Origin: Bacteroidales bacterium UBA6360
GTDB lineage: Bacteria > Bacteroidota > Bacteroidia > Bacteroidales > UBA932
Length of the DNA stretch: 24,017 nucleotides
Assembly: GCA_002440085.1 (NCBI GenBank)
Contig: DJRM01000034.1
Location: 5,679-29,695 of the forward strand
Direction: 5' to 3'
Part shown: positions 16,359 to 23,556 of the stretch, one piece after another
How positions within the stretch are numbered: position 1 is the first letter of the stretch
Layout of the letters: each line of letters opens with the position of its first letter
The notes under the pieces: generated by a model
The model's database searches: none
Seen by the model: the letters and a program-made list of their open reading frames with translations, nothing else
What the model was told of the DNA's origin: nothing
Translations under genes and position numbers: made by a program

Positions 16359-17498
16359 ATGGACAAGACAGCAATCGCTAAAAAGTTCGACACCCTGTTT
16401 GGGGGTGACGGCGAATTCTATGCTTCGGCAGGACGTATCAACCTCATCGGAGAGCACACCGACTACAACGGAGGCTTCGTGTTCCCGGGGGCAATCGACA
16501 AGGGAATTGTCGCGGAAATCAGGCTTAACGGAACAAACAAGGTGAAGGCCTTCGCGCTCGACCTCGACGAATACTGCGAGTTCGGGCTCAACGAGGAGGA
16601 TGCACCTGTTCAGAGTTGGGCGAGGTATGTGTTCGGCGTTTGCCGCGAGACCATCAAAAGAGGCGGAAAAGTCGAGGGATTCGACACCGTTTTCTCCGGT
16701 GACGTTCCTCTAGGTGCTGGCATGTCATCGTCAGCCGCTCTTGAGAGCACCTTCGCGTTTGCGCTCAACGAAATTTTCCAGAACGGAATCGACAAGTTCG
16801 AACTTGCGCGCATCGGCCAGAGCACAGAGCACAACTATTGTGGCGTGAACTGCGGCATCATGGACCAGTTCGCTTCCGTTTTCGGAAAGAAAGGCAATCT
16901 GATGCGTCTTGACTGTCGTTCAATGGAGTTCGAGTATTTTCCTTTTGATCCTGGTCAGCATGGCTACAGGCTTGTTCTTCTCAACTCATGCGTGAAGCAT
17001 GAACTCGTAGGCTCTCCTTACAACGACCGCCGCGCATCCTGCGAGAGGGTTGCAAAGGTTCTCGGTCAGGAGTTCCTGCGTGGAGCGACGATGGAACAGC
17101 TTGACGCCATAAAGGACAAGATTTCCGAGGAAGACTACAAGCGTGCGCGTTATGTAATCGGTGAGGAACAGCGCGTTCTCGATGTATGCGATGCTCTCAA
17201 CAAGGGAGACTATGAGACAGTCGGAGCGAGGATGTACGAGACACACTGGGGCATGTCCAAGGACTATGAGGTTTCATGCGAGGAACTTGACTTCCTTGCC
17301 ACTATCGCCAAGGAATGCGGCGTGACAGGGTCAAGAATCATGGGCGGCGGCTTCGGTGGCTGTACAATCAACCTCGTTAAGGAGGAACTCTACGGAGCGT
17401 TCATCGCTAAGGCAAAGGCCGCGTTCATGGAGAAGTACGGACACTATCCGATTGTGATTGACGTCGTGATTTCTGATGGTGCCAGAAAACTTGAATAG
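16359..17498 (+). CDS. galK: Galactokinase
   Basis: GalK phosphorylates alpha-D-galactose with ATP to galactose-1-phosphate at the entry of the Leloir pathway. The 379-residue product carries all three GHMP-kinase motifs. These are the galactokinase signature GRINLIGEHTDYNGG (25-39), the glycine-rich ATP loop VPLGAGMSSSAALES (from about 118), and the C-terminal GSRIMGGGFGGCTINLV. NCGIMDQFASVFG contains the catalytic-type Asp. The ATG at 16359 is used; an in-frame TTG 63 bases upstream lies close to the promoter and adds non-family residues. galT, galE, galM and a galactose transporter are not adjacent, so the gene appears monocistronic here, with its own promoter and terminator. Confidence 0.95.
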   Translation: MDKTAIAKKFDTLFGGDGEFYASAGRINLIGEHTDYNGGFVFPGAIDKGIVAEIRLNGTNKVKAFALDLDEYCEFGLNEEDAPVQSWARYVFGVCRETIKRGGKVEGFDTVFSGDVPLGAGMSSSAALESTFAFALNEIFQNGIDKFELARIGQSTEHNYCGVNCGIMDQFASVFGKKGNLMRLDCRSMEFEYFPFDPGQHGYRLVLLNSCVKHELVGSPYNDRRASCERVAKVLGQEFLRGATMEQLDAIKDKISEEDYKRARYVIGEEQRVLDVCDALNKGDYETVGARMYETHWGMSKDYEVSCEELDFLATIAKECGVTGSRIMGGGFGGCTINLVKEELYGAFIAKAKAAFMEKYGHYPIVIDVVISDGARKLE

Positions 17499-17511
17499 TG
17501 ACACATTTTGC

Positions 17512-17563
17512 AAACTCGCCAATCTGACGGATTTTTTCCTGAGATTGGCGAGTTTTTTTTTTT
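17512..17563. terminator. Strong rho-independent terminator between galK and mutS
   Basis: A perfect 14-bp stem AAACTCGCCAATCT (17512-17525) / AGATTGGCGAGTTT (17542-17555) is followed on the plus strand by an unbroken T-run to 17563. It sits between convergent galK and mutS and ends 4 bases from the mutS stop. Confidence 0.92.
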
Positions 17564-17566
17564 GCT

Positions 17567-20230
17567 TTATATCCCCATTTTCTCCTTCATCGACCTCAGC
17601 AGGTCAAATGCCTGAAGCGGAGTCATCGAGTTGAGGTCGGCCTTGTCGAGGTCTTCCTTGAGGGAGGACAGCAGCGGGTCTTCGAGCTGGAAGAAGCTCA
17701 GCTGGAGCGATCCGTCGCTTTCCACACGCCCTTCCTTGACATTGTGCGGCTTGACGGAGCCAGTCTCGGACGCGGCGGCCATTTTGGCTGTCTTTATCAG
17801 CGGCGCCTTGCCGTCGTTAGCCTCCAGCTCCGCGAGCGTGCGTTCCGCCGACTCAATCACCTGCGGCGGCATCCCGGCCATCCTCGCCACGTGCAGGCCG
17901 AAGCTGTGCGCCACTCCGCCCTCGACCATCTTGCGCAGGAAAATGACCTGCCTGCCCACCTCCTTGACGGCGATGTGGTAGTTGCGGATGTGCGGGTAGA
18001 TGCCCTCCATGTCGTTCAGCTCGTGGTAGTGCGTCGCGAAGAGGGTCTTTGCACCGTGCCCGTATTCGTGGATGTATTCGACGATGCCTCGCGCTATGGA
18101 CATTCCGTCGTAGGTCGATGTACCGCGTCCGATTTCGTCGAGAAGCACGAGCGAGCGGGCGCTGAGGTTGTGGAGAATCATCGAGGTCTCGAGCATCTCC
18201 ACCATGAACGTCGATTCTCCCCGGGATATGTTGTCGGACGCGCCCACACGGGTGAATATCTTGTCGAACCACCCGATTTCAGCCTTCTTCGCCGGAACGA
18301 ACGAACCTATCTGCGCGAGCAGCACGATGAGCGCCGTCTGACGCAGGAGAGCGGACTTTCCGGCCATGTTCGGACCCGTGAGTATGATTATCTGCTGCCC
18401 GTCGGAGTCGAGGTGCACGTCGTTCGGGACATATTCCTCGCCGGCGGGCATCATTGTCTCGATGACGGGATGCCGCCCCTCGATGATGTCGAGCTTCATT
18501 CCGCCGTTCATCTGCGGACGGCAGTAGTTTCTTTCGAGCGCGAGCTGCGCGAAGCCGGACAGGACGTCGAGCCGGGCGATGATTCCGCAGTTGCGCTGAA
18601 TCTTCACGATGTCAGCGCGAATCTTCTCGACGAGCTCATTATATATCTGTGACTCAAGAATATATATCTTCTCTTCCGCTCCGAGAATCTTCTCCTCATA
18701 TTCCTTGAGTTCCGGGGTTATGTATCTTTCCGCGTTCACGAGCGTCTGCTTGCGCACCCATTCCTGAGGAACCTTGTCCTTGTGGACGTTGCGCACTTCG
18801 AGGTAGTAGCCGAAGACCGAGTTGTAGCTGACCTTGAGCGAGCCTATGCCCGTGCGTTCGGTCTCGCGCTGCTGTATTTCAAGGAGATAGTCCTTGCTGT
18901 GGCGTGCGATGCGGCGCAGTTCGTCCAGTTCCGCGTTCACCCCCGGGGCAATCACGTCGCCCTTTCCGAGCATCGCCGCCGTGTTCGGGTCGATGGTCCT
19001 TTCCAGAGATTCAACAAGTTCGTTGCAGCCTTCGAGTCCTTCCGCCAGTTCCTTCAGCGGCCCGCATCCGGAGTCTTCGCACAGTTTCTTTATAGGTTTC
19101 ATCCGGCTCAGCCCCCGCTTGACCATAAGCACTCCCCTCGGCAGAATCTTCCCCGCCGCAGCCCGGGAGACAATCCTTTCAAGGTCTCCGACGTCGCCGA
19201 TGAGTTCCTTCACCGTGCCGAGGCTTTCCCTGTTCTTCGTGAACCATTCCACGATGTCGTGGCGCTGTCTTAGCTCGTCGAGGTCCATAATCGGCAGCGC
19301 GAGCCAGTTACGCAGGAGCCTTGAGCCCATCGGGCAGGATGCGTAATCGACCACGTCGATGAGGCTGACCCCGTCCTTCCCCGTGGTGCTTCCGAAGATT
19401 TCGAGATTGCGGTAGGTAAACTGGTCCATCCACACGAACCTCTCACCGTCGATGCGGGAGATGGAGCAGATGTTGCTCAGGCCGCTGTGTTGCGTCTGTT
19501 CGAGGTAAATCAGCAGCGCTCCGGCCGCAGTCACTCCCAGCGCGAAATTATCCACAGCAAATCCCTTGAGAGAATCGACTCTCAGCTGTTTTTTCAGTTT
19601 CTCGACCGAGTTGTCATAGACGAAGGCCCACTCCTCAAGCGTGGAGACATAGTATTTCCCGTTTGTCTTTTCCTTTATGCTCTTTTCATAGCCCTTGGGA
19701 ACGAGCAGCTCCTTAGGCCCGAACGAGTCTATAAGGTTCAGCACATAGTCCGGCGACCCTTCAGCCACCTGAAACGTGCCTGTGGAGACGTCCAGAAACG
19801 CCGCCCCGCACTTGTCCTTGCTGAAGCACAGCCCGGCAATGAAGTTGTTCTCCTTCTGGTCGAGCAACTGCTCGTTGAAGGCCACTCCCGGAGTCACGAC
19901 CTCGGTGATGCCCCTCTTGACGATGTTCTTTGTGAGCTTCGGGTCTTCCAGCTGGTCGCAGACCGCGACCTTGTAGCCTGCCCGCACGAGCCTCGGAAGG
20001 TAGGTGTCGATGGAGTGGTGGGGAAACCCGGCCATGGGAACGGAGTCCGGAGCCGAGTTGGAGCGCCGCGTGAGCACGATTCCCAGAATCTTGCTCGCCG
20101 TCAGAGCGTCGTCCCCGTATGTCTCGTAAAAATCCCCGCATCGGAATAGCAGCAGAGCCTCCGGGTGCTGTGACTTCACCGCGAAAAACTGCTTCATCAT
20201 CGGCGTCAACCCCGAACTCTCCTTTGCCAT
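17567..20230 (-). CDS. mutS: DNA mismatch repair protein MutS
   Basis: MutS recognises base mismatches and small loops and starts methyl-independent mismatch repair with MutL. The 887-residue product (E. coli 853) has the mismatch-binding FYE motif in CGDFYETYGD (F34, E36). Connector, lever and clamp domains follow. The ABC-type ATPase has Walker A GPNMAGKS (619-626), Walker B LVLLDEIGRGTS (about 690-701), and the ATHYHEL switch. The C-terminal end has an extended linker and a helix-turn-helix dimerisation tail (LQAFDLLRSMKEKMGI). All key residues are present. A strong GGGAGG ribosome site lies 8 bases upstream of the ATG, one of the few clear ones in this window. The promoter upstream overlaps a repeat that borders the neighbouring ATPase module. 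Confidence 0.97.
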   Translation of the reverse strand: MAKESSGLTPMMKQFFAVKSQHPEALLLFRCGDFYETYGDDALTASKILGIVLTRRSNSAPDSVPMAGFPHHSIDTYLPRLVRAGYKVAVCDQLEDPKLTKNIVKRGITEVVTPGVAFNEQLLDQKENNFIAGLCFSKDKCGAAFLDVSTGTFQVAEGSPDYVLNLIDSFGPKELLVPKGYEKSIKEKTNGKYYVSTLEEWAFVYDNSVEKLKKQLRVDSLKGFAVDNFALGVTAAGALLIYLEQTQHSGLSNICSISRIDGERFVWMDQFTYRNLEIFGSTTGKDGVSLIDVVDYASCPMGSRLLRNWLALPIMDLDELRQRHDIVEWFTKNRESLGTVKELIGDVGDLERIVSRAAAGKILPRGVLMVKRGLSRMKPIKKLCEDSGCGPLKELAEGLEGCNELVESLERTIDPNTAAMLGKGDVIAPGVNAELDELRRIARHSKDYLLEIQQRETERTGIGSLKVSYNSVFGYYLEVRNVHKDKVPQEWVRKQTLVNAERYITPELKEYEEKILGAEEKIYILESQIYNELVEKIRADIVKIQRNCGIIARLDVLSGFAQLALERNYCRPQMNGGMKLDIIEGRHPVIETMMPAGEEYVPNDVHLDSDGQQIIILTGPNMAGKSALLRQTALIVLLAQIGSFVPAKKAEIGWFDKIFTRVGASDNISRGESTFMVEMLETSMILHNLSARSLVLLDEIGRGTSTYDGMSIARGIVEYIHEYGHGAKTLFATHYHELNDMEGIYPHIRNYHIAVKEVGRQVIFLRKMVEGGVAHSFGLHVARMAGMPPQVIESAERTLAELEANDGKAPLIKTAKMAAASETGSVKPHNVKEGRVESDGSLQLSFFQLEDPLLSSLKEDLDKADLNSMTPLQAFDLLRSMKEKMGI

Positions 20231-20258
20231 GTCATTTTCCTCCCAAATTTTGAACTCG

Positions 20259-20292
20259 CTAAGTTACTCACAAAACCCGAAAGCGGCAAAAA
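20259..20292 (-). promoter_or_regulatory. Probable mutS promoter
   Basis: On the minus strand TTTTTG (20287-20292) is followed after 20 bases by TAACTTAG (20259-20266), near the Bacteroidota TTTG-N19-TAnnTTTG pattern, 29 bases before the mutS ATG. The -33 part lies inside the 16-bp repeat at 20284-20299. Confidence 0.5.
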
Positions 20293-20299
20293 TTATTTT
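20284..20299. repeat. Direct repeat copy 1, beside mutS
   Basis: CGGCAAAAATTATTTT is identical to 21701-21716. Partial similarity extends outward (ACAAAAC at 20270-20276, against 21683-21689). The two copies bracket the array-plus-ATPase module. Confidence 0.7.
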
Positions 20300-20343
20300 T
20301 ATAGCGACGCGGCTTTCCGGAACTCGGTCAAAGAGTCCAATGG

Positions 20344-21528
20344 CTATTGCTCCAGTTGCAGATGACGGAAATTGCAGTACCCGTCAATGGGCTGTTGGCT
20401 TTCCTGTTCTCCATCATAAATTACCGATGTTCGTTTGAGCTGATTTCCCAAAAGAGATTGCAGATAGTGTAAATGCTTGAAATAGTCGGTGTTGAATGTC
20501 ATACCCGCCTTTATCTCGTAGGCTTCGAGGGAGCCTTCCTGCAACAGCCTCAGTACATCTACCTCGCGCTGCGATTTGTCTCGGTAGAAAAAGAGACTTT
20601 CCTGATGCCCGAGGTTGGCTCCGTGTTTGAGAATGTCGTTCACGACCATATTCTCAAATAGGCTCCCGCGCTGCGGATGCACATCAAGTTGTTCCACCGT
20701 GTTGATTCCGAGCAGATAACTCGCCAGACCGGTGTCATAAAAATATAGCTTTGGAGTCTTTGTAAGTCGTTTGCCGAGATTTGCATGGTAGGGCTGAAGC
20801 AGATAAACAACATATGAGGCGGAGAGCACGCTCAGCCAGTTCTTTATGGTCGGGACGCTCACACCCACCTCAACAGAAAGCGCTGATGCATTGAATTCCT
20901 GACCGATTCGTCCTGCGGCAAGGCGAATGAACATCTGGAACGCCTGCAGGTCTTTCAGGTTCACGAGTGAGCGAACATCTCTCTCGATGTATGTCGTGTA
21001 GTAGTTGCTCAGCAATATCTGACGTCCCTCCAATCCTACGGACCATATTGCAGGGTATCCGCCGCGCAACAACATTTCCGAAGTCCCGACATCAGGCCGG
21101 GCAGACAGGATTTCCTCCGTAGAAAGCGGAAGCAGAGACATTACGGCCGTCCTGCCAGCCATAGACTGCGTGATATGTTGCATCAGTGAGAAATTGTTGC
21201 TGCCTGTGACAATGAACTTTCGCTCGTTTTCTGTTATACGGTCTTCATCTACAGCTACTTGTAAATAGGAAAAAATCTCCGGGAAATTCTGCGCCTCGTC
21301 GATGATTACTCCTTTGGGATATTTTGCAAGAAACGCCTTGGGATCCATGCGTACCTCCGCAAGTGTAGATGCATCCTCAAGATTGGTGTATGGAAGACTG
21401 GAGAAAACAGTTCTGCATAGTGTGGTTTTGCCGGACTGCCGGGGACCGGTCAATGTAATTACCGGCAAATATTTGAAGAGGCTCTCAATGTATGAGGCCA
21501 TAGTTCTGCATATCAATTGTTTATTCAT
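20344..21528 (-). CDS. DUF4143-type AAA ATPase (module A)
   Basis: Member of the AAA_14 + DUF4143 family of predicted ATPases, amplified in many Bacteroidales genomes; its cellular role is unknown. The 394-residue product has Walker A TGPRQSGKTTL (about 27-37), Walker B GVIIDEAQNFPEIFSYLQ, sensor KFIVTGSNNFSLMQ, and LLRGGYPAIW. A winged-helix segment follows (SALSVEVGVSVPTIKNWLSVL). The C-terminal DUF4143 part holds a PD-(D/E)xK-like signature: EVDVL, then AYEIKAG. ATP hydrolysis is likely; nuclease activity is only inferred and not established for the family. The ATG at 21528 is the first start. It follows a 32-bp repeat array and a TATATTTG promoter element, and it is more AT-rich than mutS. 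It differs clearly from the second ATPase at 21965. Confidence 0.85.
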   Translation of the reverse strand: MNKQLICRTMASYIESLFKYLPVITLTGPRQSGKTTLCRTVFSSLPYTNLEDASTLAEVRMDPKAFLAKYPKGVIIDEAQNFPEIFSYLQVAVDEDRITENERKFIVTGSNNFSLMQHITQSMAGRTAVMSLLPLSTEEILSARPDVGTSEMLLRGGYPAIWSVGLEGRQILLSNYYTTYIERDVRSLVNLKDLQAFQMFIRLAAGRIGQEFNASALSVEVGVSVPTIKNWLSVLSASYVVYLLQPYHANLGKRLTKTPKLYFYDTGLASYLLGINTVEQLDVHPQRGSLFENMVVNDILKHGANLGHQESLFFYRDKSQREVDVLRLLQEGSLEAYEIKAGMTFNTDYFKHLHYLQSLLGNQLKRTSVIYDGEQESQQPIDGYCNFRHLQLEQ

Positions 21529-21567
21529 TGTTTAGCCAAATTTAAAGTTTGACTTTAGATTTGGCTG

Positions 21568-21575
21568 CAAATATA
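21568..21575 (-). promoter_or_regulatory. -7 promoter element of ATPase module A
   Basis: The minus strand reads TATATTTG, a perfect TAnnTTTG, 40 bases before the ATG at 21528. The repeat array starts 9 bases upstream. The same layout occurs before the second ATPase gene. Confidence 0.6.
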
Positions 21576-21583
21576 GTTAAATT

Positions 21584-21699
21584 TCGGTAAATCCGAGAGT
21601 TGCAATGCTTAAAACCCGATAAATTGGCGATTTTCTGTCTCTGAATTCCGATAAATCAGCGATTTTGGACTTCTGGAATCCGACAAAACACTCCAGAAA
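21584..21699. repeat. 32-bp tandem repeat array A
   Basis: Four units start exactly 32 bases apart, at 21584, 21616, 21648 and 21680. The first bases are TCGGTAAAT, CCGATAAAT, CCGATAAAT and CCGACAAAA. The middle units continue GGCGATTTT or AGCGATTTT, then a TCTG-rich end. The outermost unit decays. There are no spacers, so this is not a CRISPR. It lies directly upstream of the ATPase promoter and closely matches array B. Confidence 0.85.
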
Positions 21700-21700
21700 T

Positions 21701-21716
21701 CGGCAAAAATTATTTT
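21701..21716. repeat. Direct repeat copy 2, outer edge of module A
   Basis: CGGCAAAAATTATTTT, identical to 20284-20299, lies between the end of array A and the small membrane ORF. Confidence 0.7.
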
Positions 21717-21731
21717 GTGACAAAGTCAGAC

Positions 21732-21941
21732 TTAATTGACTAGCCTTTCGACGTGATCCAATAAGAGTATCGCTCCAAGTATAAGCACTACTCTCAGATA
21801 CCTTTTCCTCAGCTCTCTCAAATCTTCCGGAGAGATTGCCCTGTCATCTTTTGTTTTTCTGTAGTCAATGATTTGCAACGCACAGACGAACAGAATCAGC
21901 GCAATGACGAAAATGCTCCAGATAAGTGAAAATGTCTTCAT
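21732..21941 (-). CDS. Small two-helix membrane protein, unknown
   Basis: A 69-residue ORF, not recognised. It has two hydrophobic segments: SLIWSIFVIALILFVCALQI (about 5-24) and VVLILGAILLLDHV (about 51-64). A short charged loop between them contains DYRKTKDDRAISPEDLRELR. The pattern of two helices and a basic hydrophilic linker is coherent for a real small inner-membrane protein. It begins 23 bases after the second ATPase gene ends, on the same strand, so cotranscription is plausible. It lacks a strong ribosome site. It might be an older resident gene that lay upstream of mutS before the array-ATPase module arrived. Confidence 0.55.
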   Translation of the reverse strand: MKTFSLIWSIFVIALILFVCALQIIDYRKTKDDRAISPEDLRELRKRYLRVVLILGAILLLDHVERLVN

Positions 21942-21964
21942 TTGATGTTCAGATTAAAAATAGC

Positions 21965-23251
21965 CTATTCCGATAACGACAGCAGCCAGTCCAAAGCTGA
22001 CTTTATATGGATTGTCTTGCCGTCTATTTCAATGTCCCGTGTCTGAGTGAGCGCGATGAGTGTGAGACTGTCGCAATGCAGCGTGTCTGATGCCGCAACG
22101 AGCGCTGAAGTCTCGCGCTTTAATGTTTTCTCGGAATCAATGTTATATGCGACCTGAACGAGTTCTATGGCTTTATTCCTGTCGCATAGGACGAAATCGA
22201 CCTCTTTTCCGGCAGCTTCGGGCCTATAGAAATATATGTCCGTAAAATCTTTTGCGCACCGTCTCATCAGTTCAATGAATACAACATTTTCAAGTCTCCA
22301 GCCGATGTTTTCTGCAGCCATTGAATTTTCACGATTATTTTGCAAACCGGGATCCACGATATATGATTTCTGCCCTCTGATTCGTTCCCTGCTCTTGAAT
22401 GAATGCCTCTGGAGCAATTGAACAAGAAATGCCTGTTGCAGGTAAGACACATATTTTCTTATCGTTTTGTCCGATATATTGAAAATCTCTGACAACGCCT
22501 CGTAGTTGACCTCCTGGCAAGAATTGCTGATGAGATGTCCGGCTATTTTCCTCAATGCGTCAACATCGCGGATTTTGAAGCGCTTCTTTATGTCTTTCTG
22601 CAATATGGCCTCCAACAACCCTTCGACATAGCCCCGCTTGTTGCGCAGATTCTGCATTTCCGGAAATCCGCCGTCATTTATATAGGCCATGAACGCCCTT
22701 TTCCGTTCAGCCTCCGCTTTTGTCGTTATTCCCGTCGTGTCAACTCTGTGAAAATCACAATATTCTGAAAACGAGAATGGAAACAGTCTGATTTCATTGT
22801 ATCGTCCGGTCAGATGCGTCGCGAGTTCTCCGCTGAGAAGCTTTGCGTTGCTGCCTGTGACGAATATGTGCAAATTGGTTCGCAGAAGACGATTGACAAA
22901 CAGATACCATCCCTCGACATCCTGAATCTCGTCTAGAAACAGATATTGCACATCGGTTCCATAAAGTTGATAGACACAGGAAAGTACGGTGTTGAGGTCT
23001 TCGGTTTTTATGTCTGCAAGCCGGTCATCATCCAGATTGACATAGGCATATCTGACACCATGTTCCAAAAGCACCTTGTGGCAGAGAGTCGATTTCCCGC
23101 TTCGTCGCACTCCGATTACAACTTGAGCCAATGTGCTGTCAAACTCGAACATGGATTCTTCCGCTCTCGTTATCCAATTTCTATAACGATAGCCTTGTAT
23201 TTCTTCCTTTTGTTCCGCAAGAACCTGTAGTATAATCTGTTCGTTAAACAT
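21965..23251 (-). CDS. DUF4143-type AAA ATPase (module B)
   Basis: A second predicted AAA_14 + DUF4143 ATPase, function unknown. The 428-residue product starts MFNEQIILQVLAEQ, has Walker A VIGVRRSGKSTL (about 45-56), Walker B YLFLDEIQDVEGW, sensor HIFVTGSNAKLLSGELAT, then RLFPFSFSEYCDF. A winged-helix segment follows (EALSEIFNISDKTIRKYVSYL). The C-terminal nuclease-like fold has EVDFVLCDRNKAIELVQVAY, where the catalytic-type Lys position is Gln, so nuclease activity is doubtful. The ATG at 23251 is preferred over a TTG 24 bases upstream that overlaps the promoter. It differs substantially from module A (longer N-terminus, different core motifs), yet is preceded by a near-copy of the same 32-bp array and promoter. 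Confidence 0.85.
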   Translation of the reverse strand: MFNEQIILQVLAEQKEEIQGYRYRNWITRAEESMFEFDSTLAQVVIGVRRSGKSTLCHKVLLEHGVRYAYVNLDDDRLADIKTEDLNTVLSCVYQLYGTDVQYLFLDEIQDVEGWYLFVNRLLRTNLHIFVTGSNAKLLSGELATHLTGRYNEIRLFPFSFSEYCDFHRVDTTGITTKAEAERKRAFMAYINDGGFPEMQNLRNKRGYVEGLLEAILQKDIKKRFKIRDVDALRKIAGHLISNSCQEVNYEALSEIFNISDKTIRKYVSYLQQAFLVQLLQRHSFKSRERIRGQKSYIVDPGLQNNRENSMAAENIGWRLENVVFIELMRRCAKDFTDIYFYRPEAAGKEVDFVLCDRNKAIELVQVAYNIDSEKTLKRETSALVAASDTLHCDSLTLIALTQTRDIEIDGKTIHIKSALDWLLSLSE

Positions 23252-23272
23252 ATAATCTTTTTTTTGCTTCTG

Positions 23273-23280
23273 CAAATATA
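23273..23280 (-). promoter_or_regulatory. -7 promoter element of ATPase module B
   Basis: The minus strand reads TATATTTG, 22 bases before the ATG at 23251, giving a very short leader. Array B begins 9 bases upstream, as in module A. A conserved CTCG occurs 26 bases away in both modules, where the -33 box would sit. Confidence 0.6.
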
Positions 23281-23288
23281 ACTAAATT

Positions 23289-23393
23289 CCGATAAATTCG
23301 AGATTTTTGATGTTAAAAATCCGATAAATAGACAATTTTTGGTCTCTGAATTCCGATAAATCAGCGATTCTTGACCTCTTAAATCCGAGAATG
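23289..23393. repeat. 32-bp tandem repeat array B
   Basis: Units start at 23289, 23321, 23353 and 23385, exactly 32 bases apart. The first three begin CCGATAAAT; the fourth begins CCGAGAATG and is cut by the inverted-repeat element at 23394. A 28-base block of units 2-3 is identical to array A (21637-21664). The homology with array A runs through the promoter. Confidence 0.88.
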
Positions 23394-23556
23394 GTGGTTC
23401 TTCCGCAATTTAGTTGAAGCATAGGTCGCTGAACACCATTTTCCTCTTCATGAGTCGAGGGAGGCGCGCCCATACAAACAGATATTTATGGGAACTCTTC
23501 GCCCCCATAGACATACCTATTAGGATCACATTTCAACTAAATTGCGGAAGAACCAC
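23394..23556. mobile_element. 163-bp element with perfect 25-bp terminal inverted repeats (MITE or invertible segment)
   Basis: Bases 23394-23418 (starting GTGGTTCTTCCGCAATTTAG) are the exact reverse complement of 23532-23556. The 113-bp interior has a second inner pair, ATAGGT (23421-23426) / ACCTAT (23515-23520), and a CCCATA/TATGGG hairpin. No transposase is encoded. Size and perfect ends fit a miniature inverted-repeat transposable element or a Bacteroidota-type invertible promoter segment. The interior shows only a one-mismatch -7 word (minus TCTGTTTG, around 23474-23481). No direct target duplication is visible at the edges. Confidence 0.6.

Noticed and set aside
17744..18652. Long 302-codon plus-strand ORF opposite mutS
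   Set aside because: Arg/His/Val-rich composition typical of an antisense shadow of a GC-rich gene; mutS on the other strand is unmistakable.
20344..23251. Toxin-antitoxin or defence island built around the ATPases
   Set aside because: No antitoxin-like, nuclease-toxin, restriction or other defence gene is adjacent. DUF4143 ATPases alone do not support such a call.
21584..23393. CRISPR array
   Set aside because: Repeats are directly tandem at 32 bases with no unique spacers, units are degenerate, and no cas genes are present.
23410..23514. 34-codon ORF on the minus strand inside the 163-bp element, starting MSMGAKSSHKYLF
   Set aside because: Too short, with its stop inside the inverted repeat, no ribosome site and no recognisable family. 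It may be chance or a scar of a longer element.
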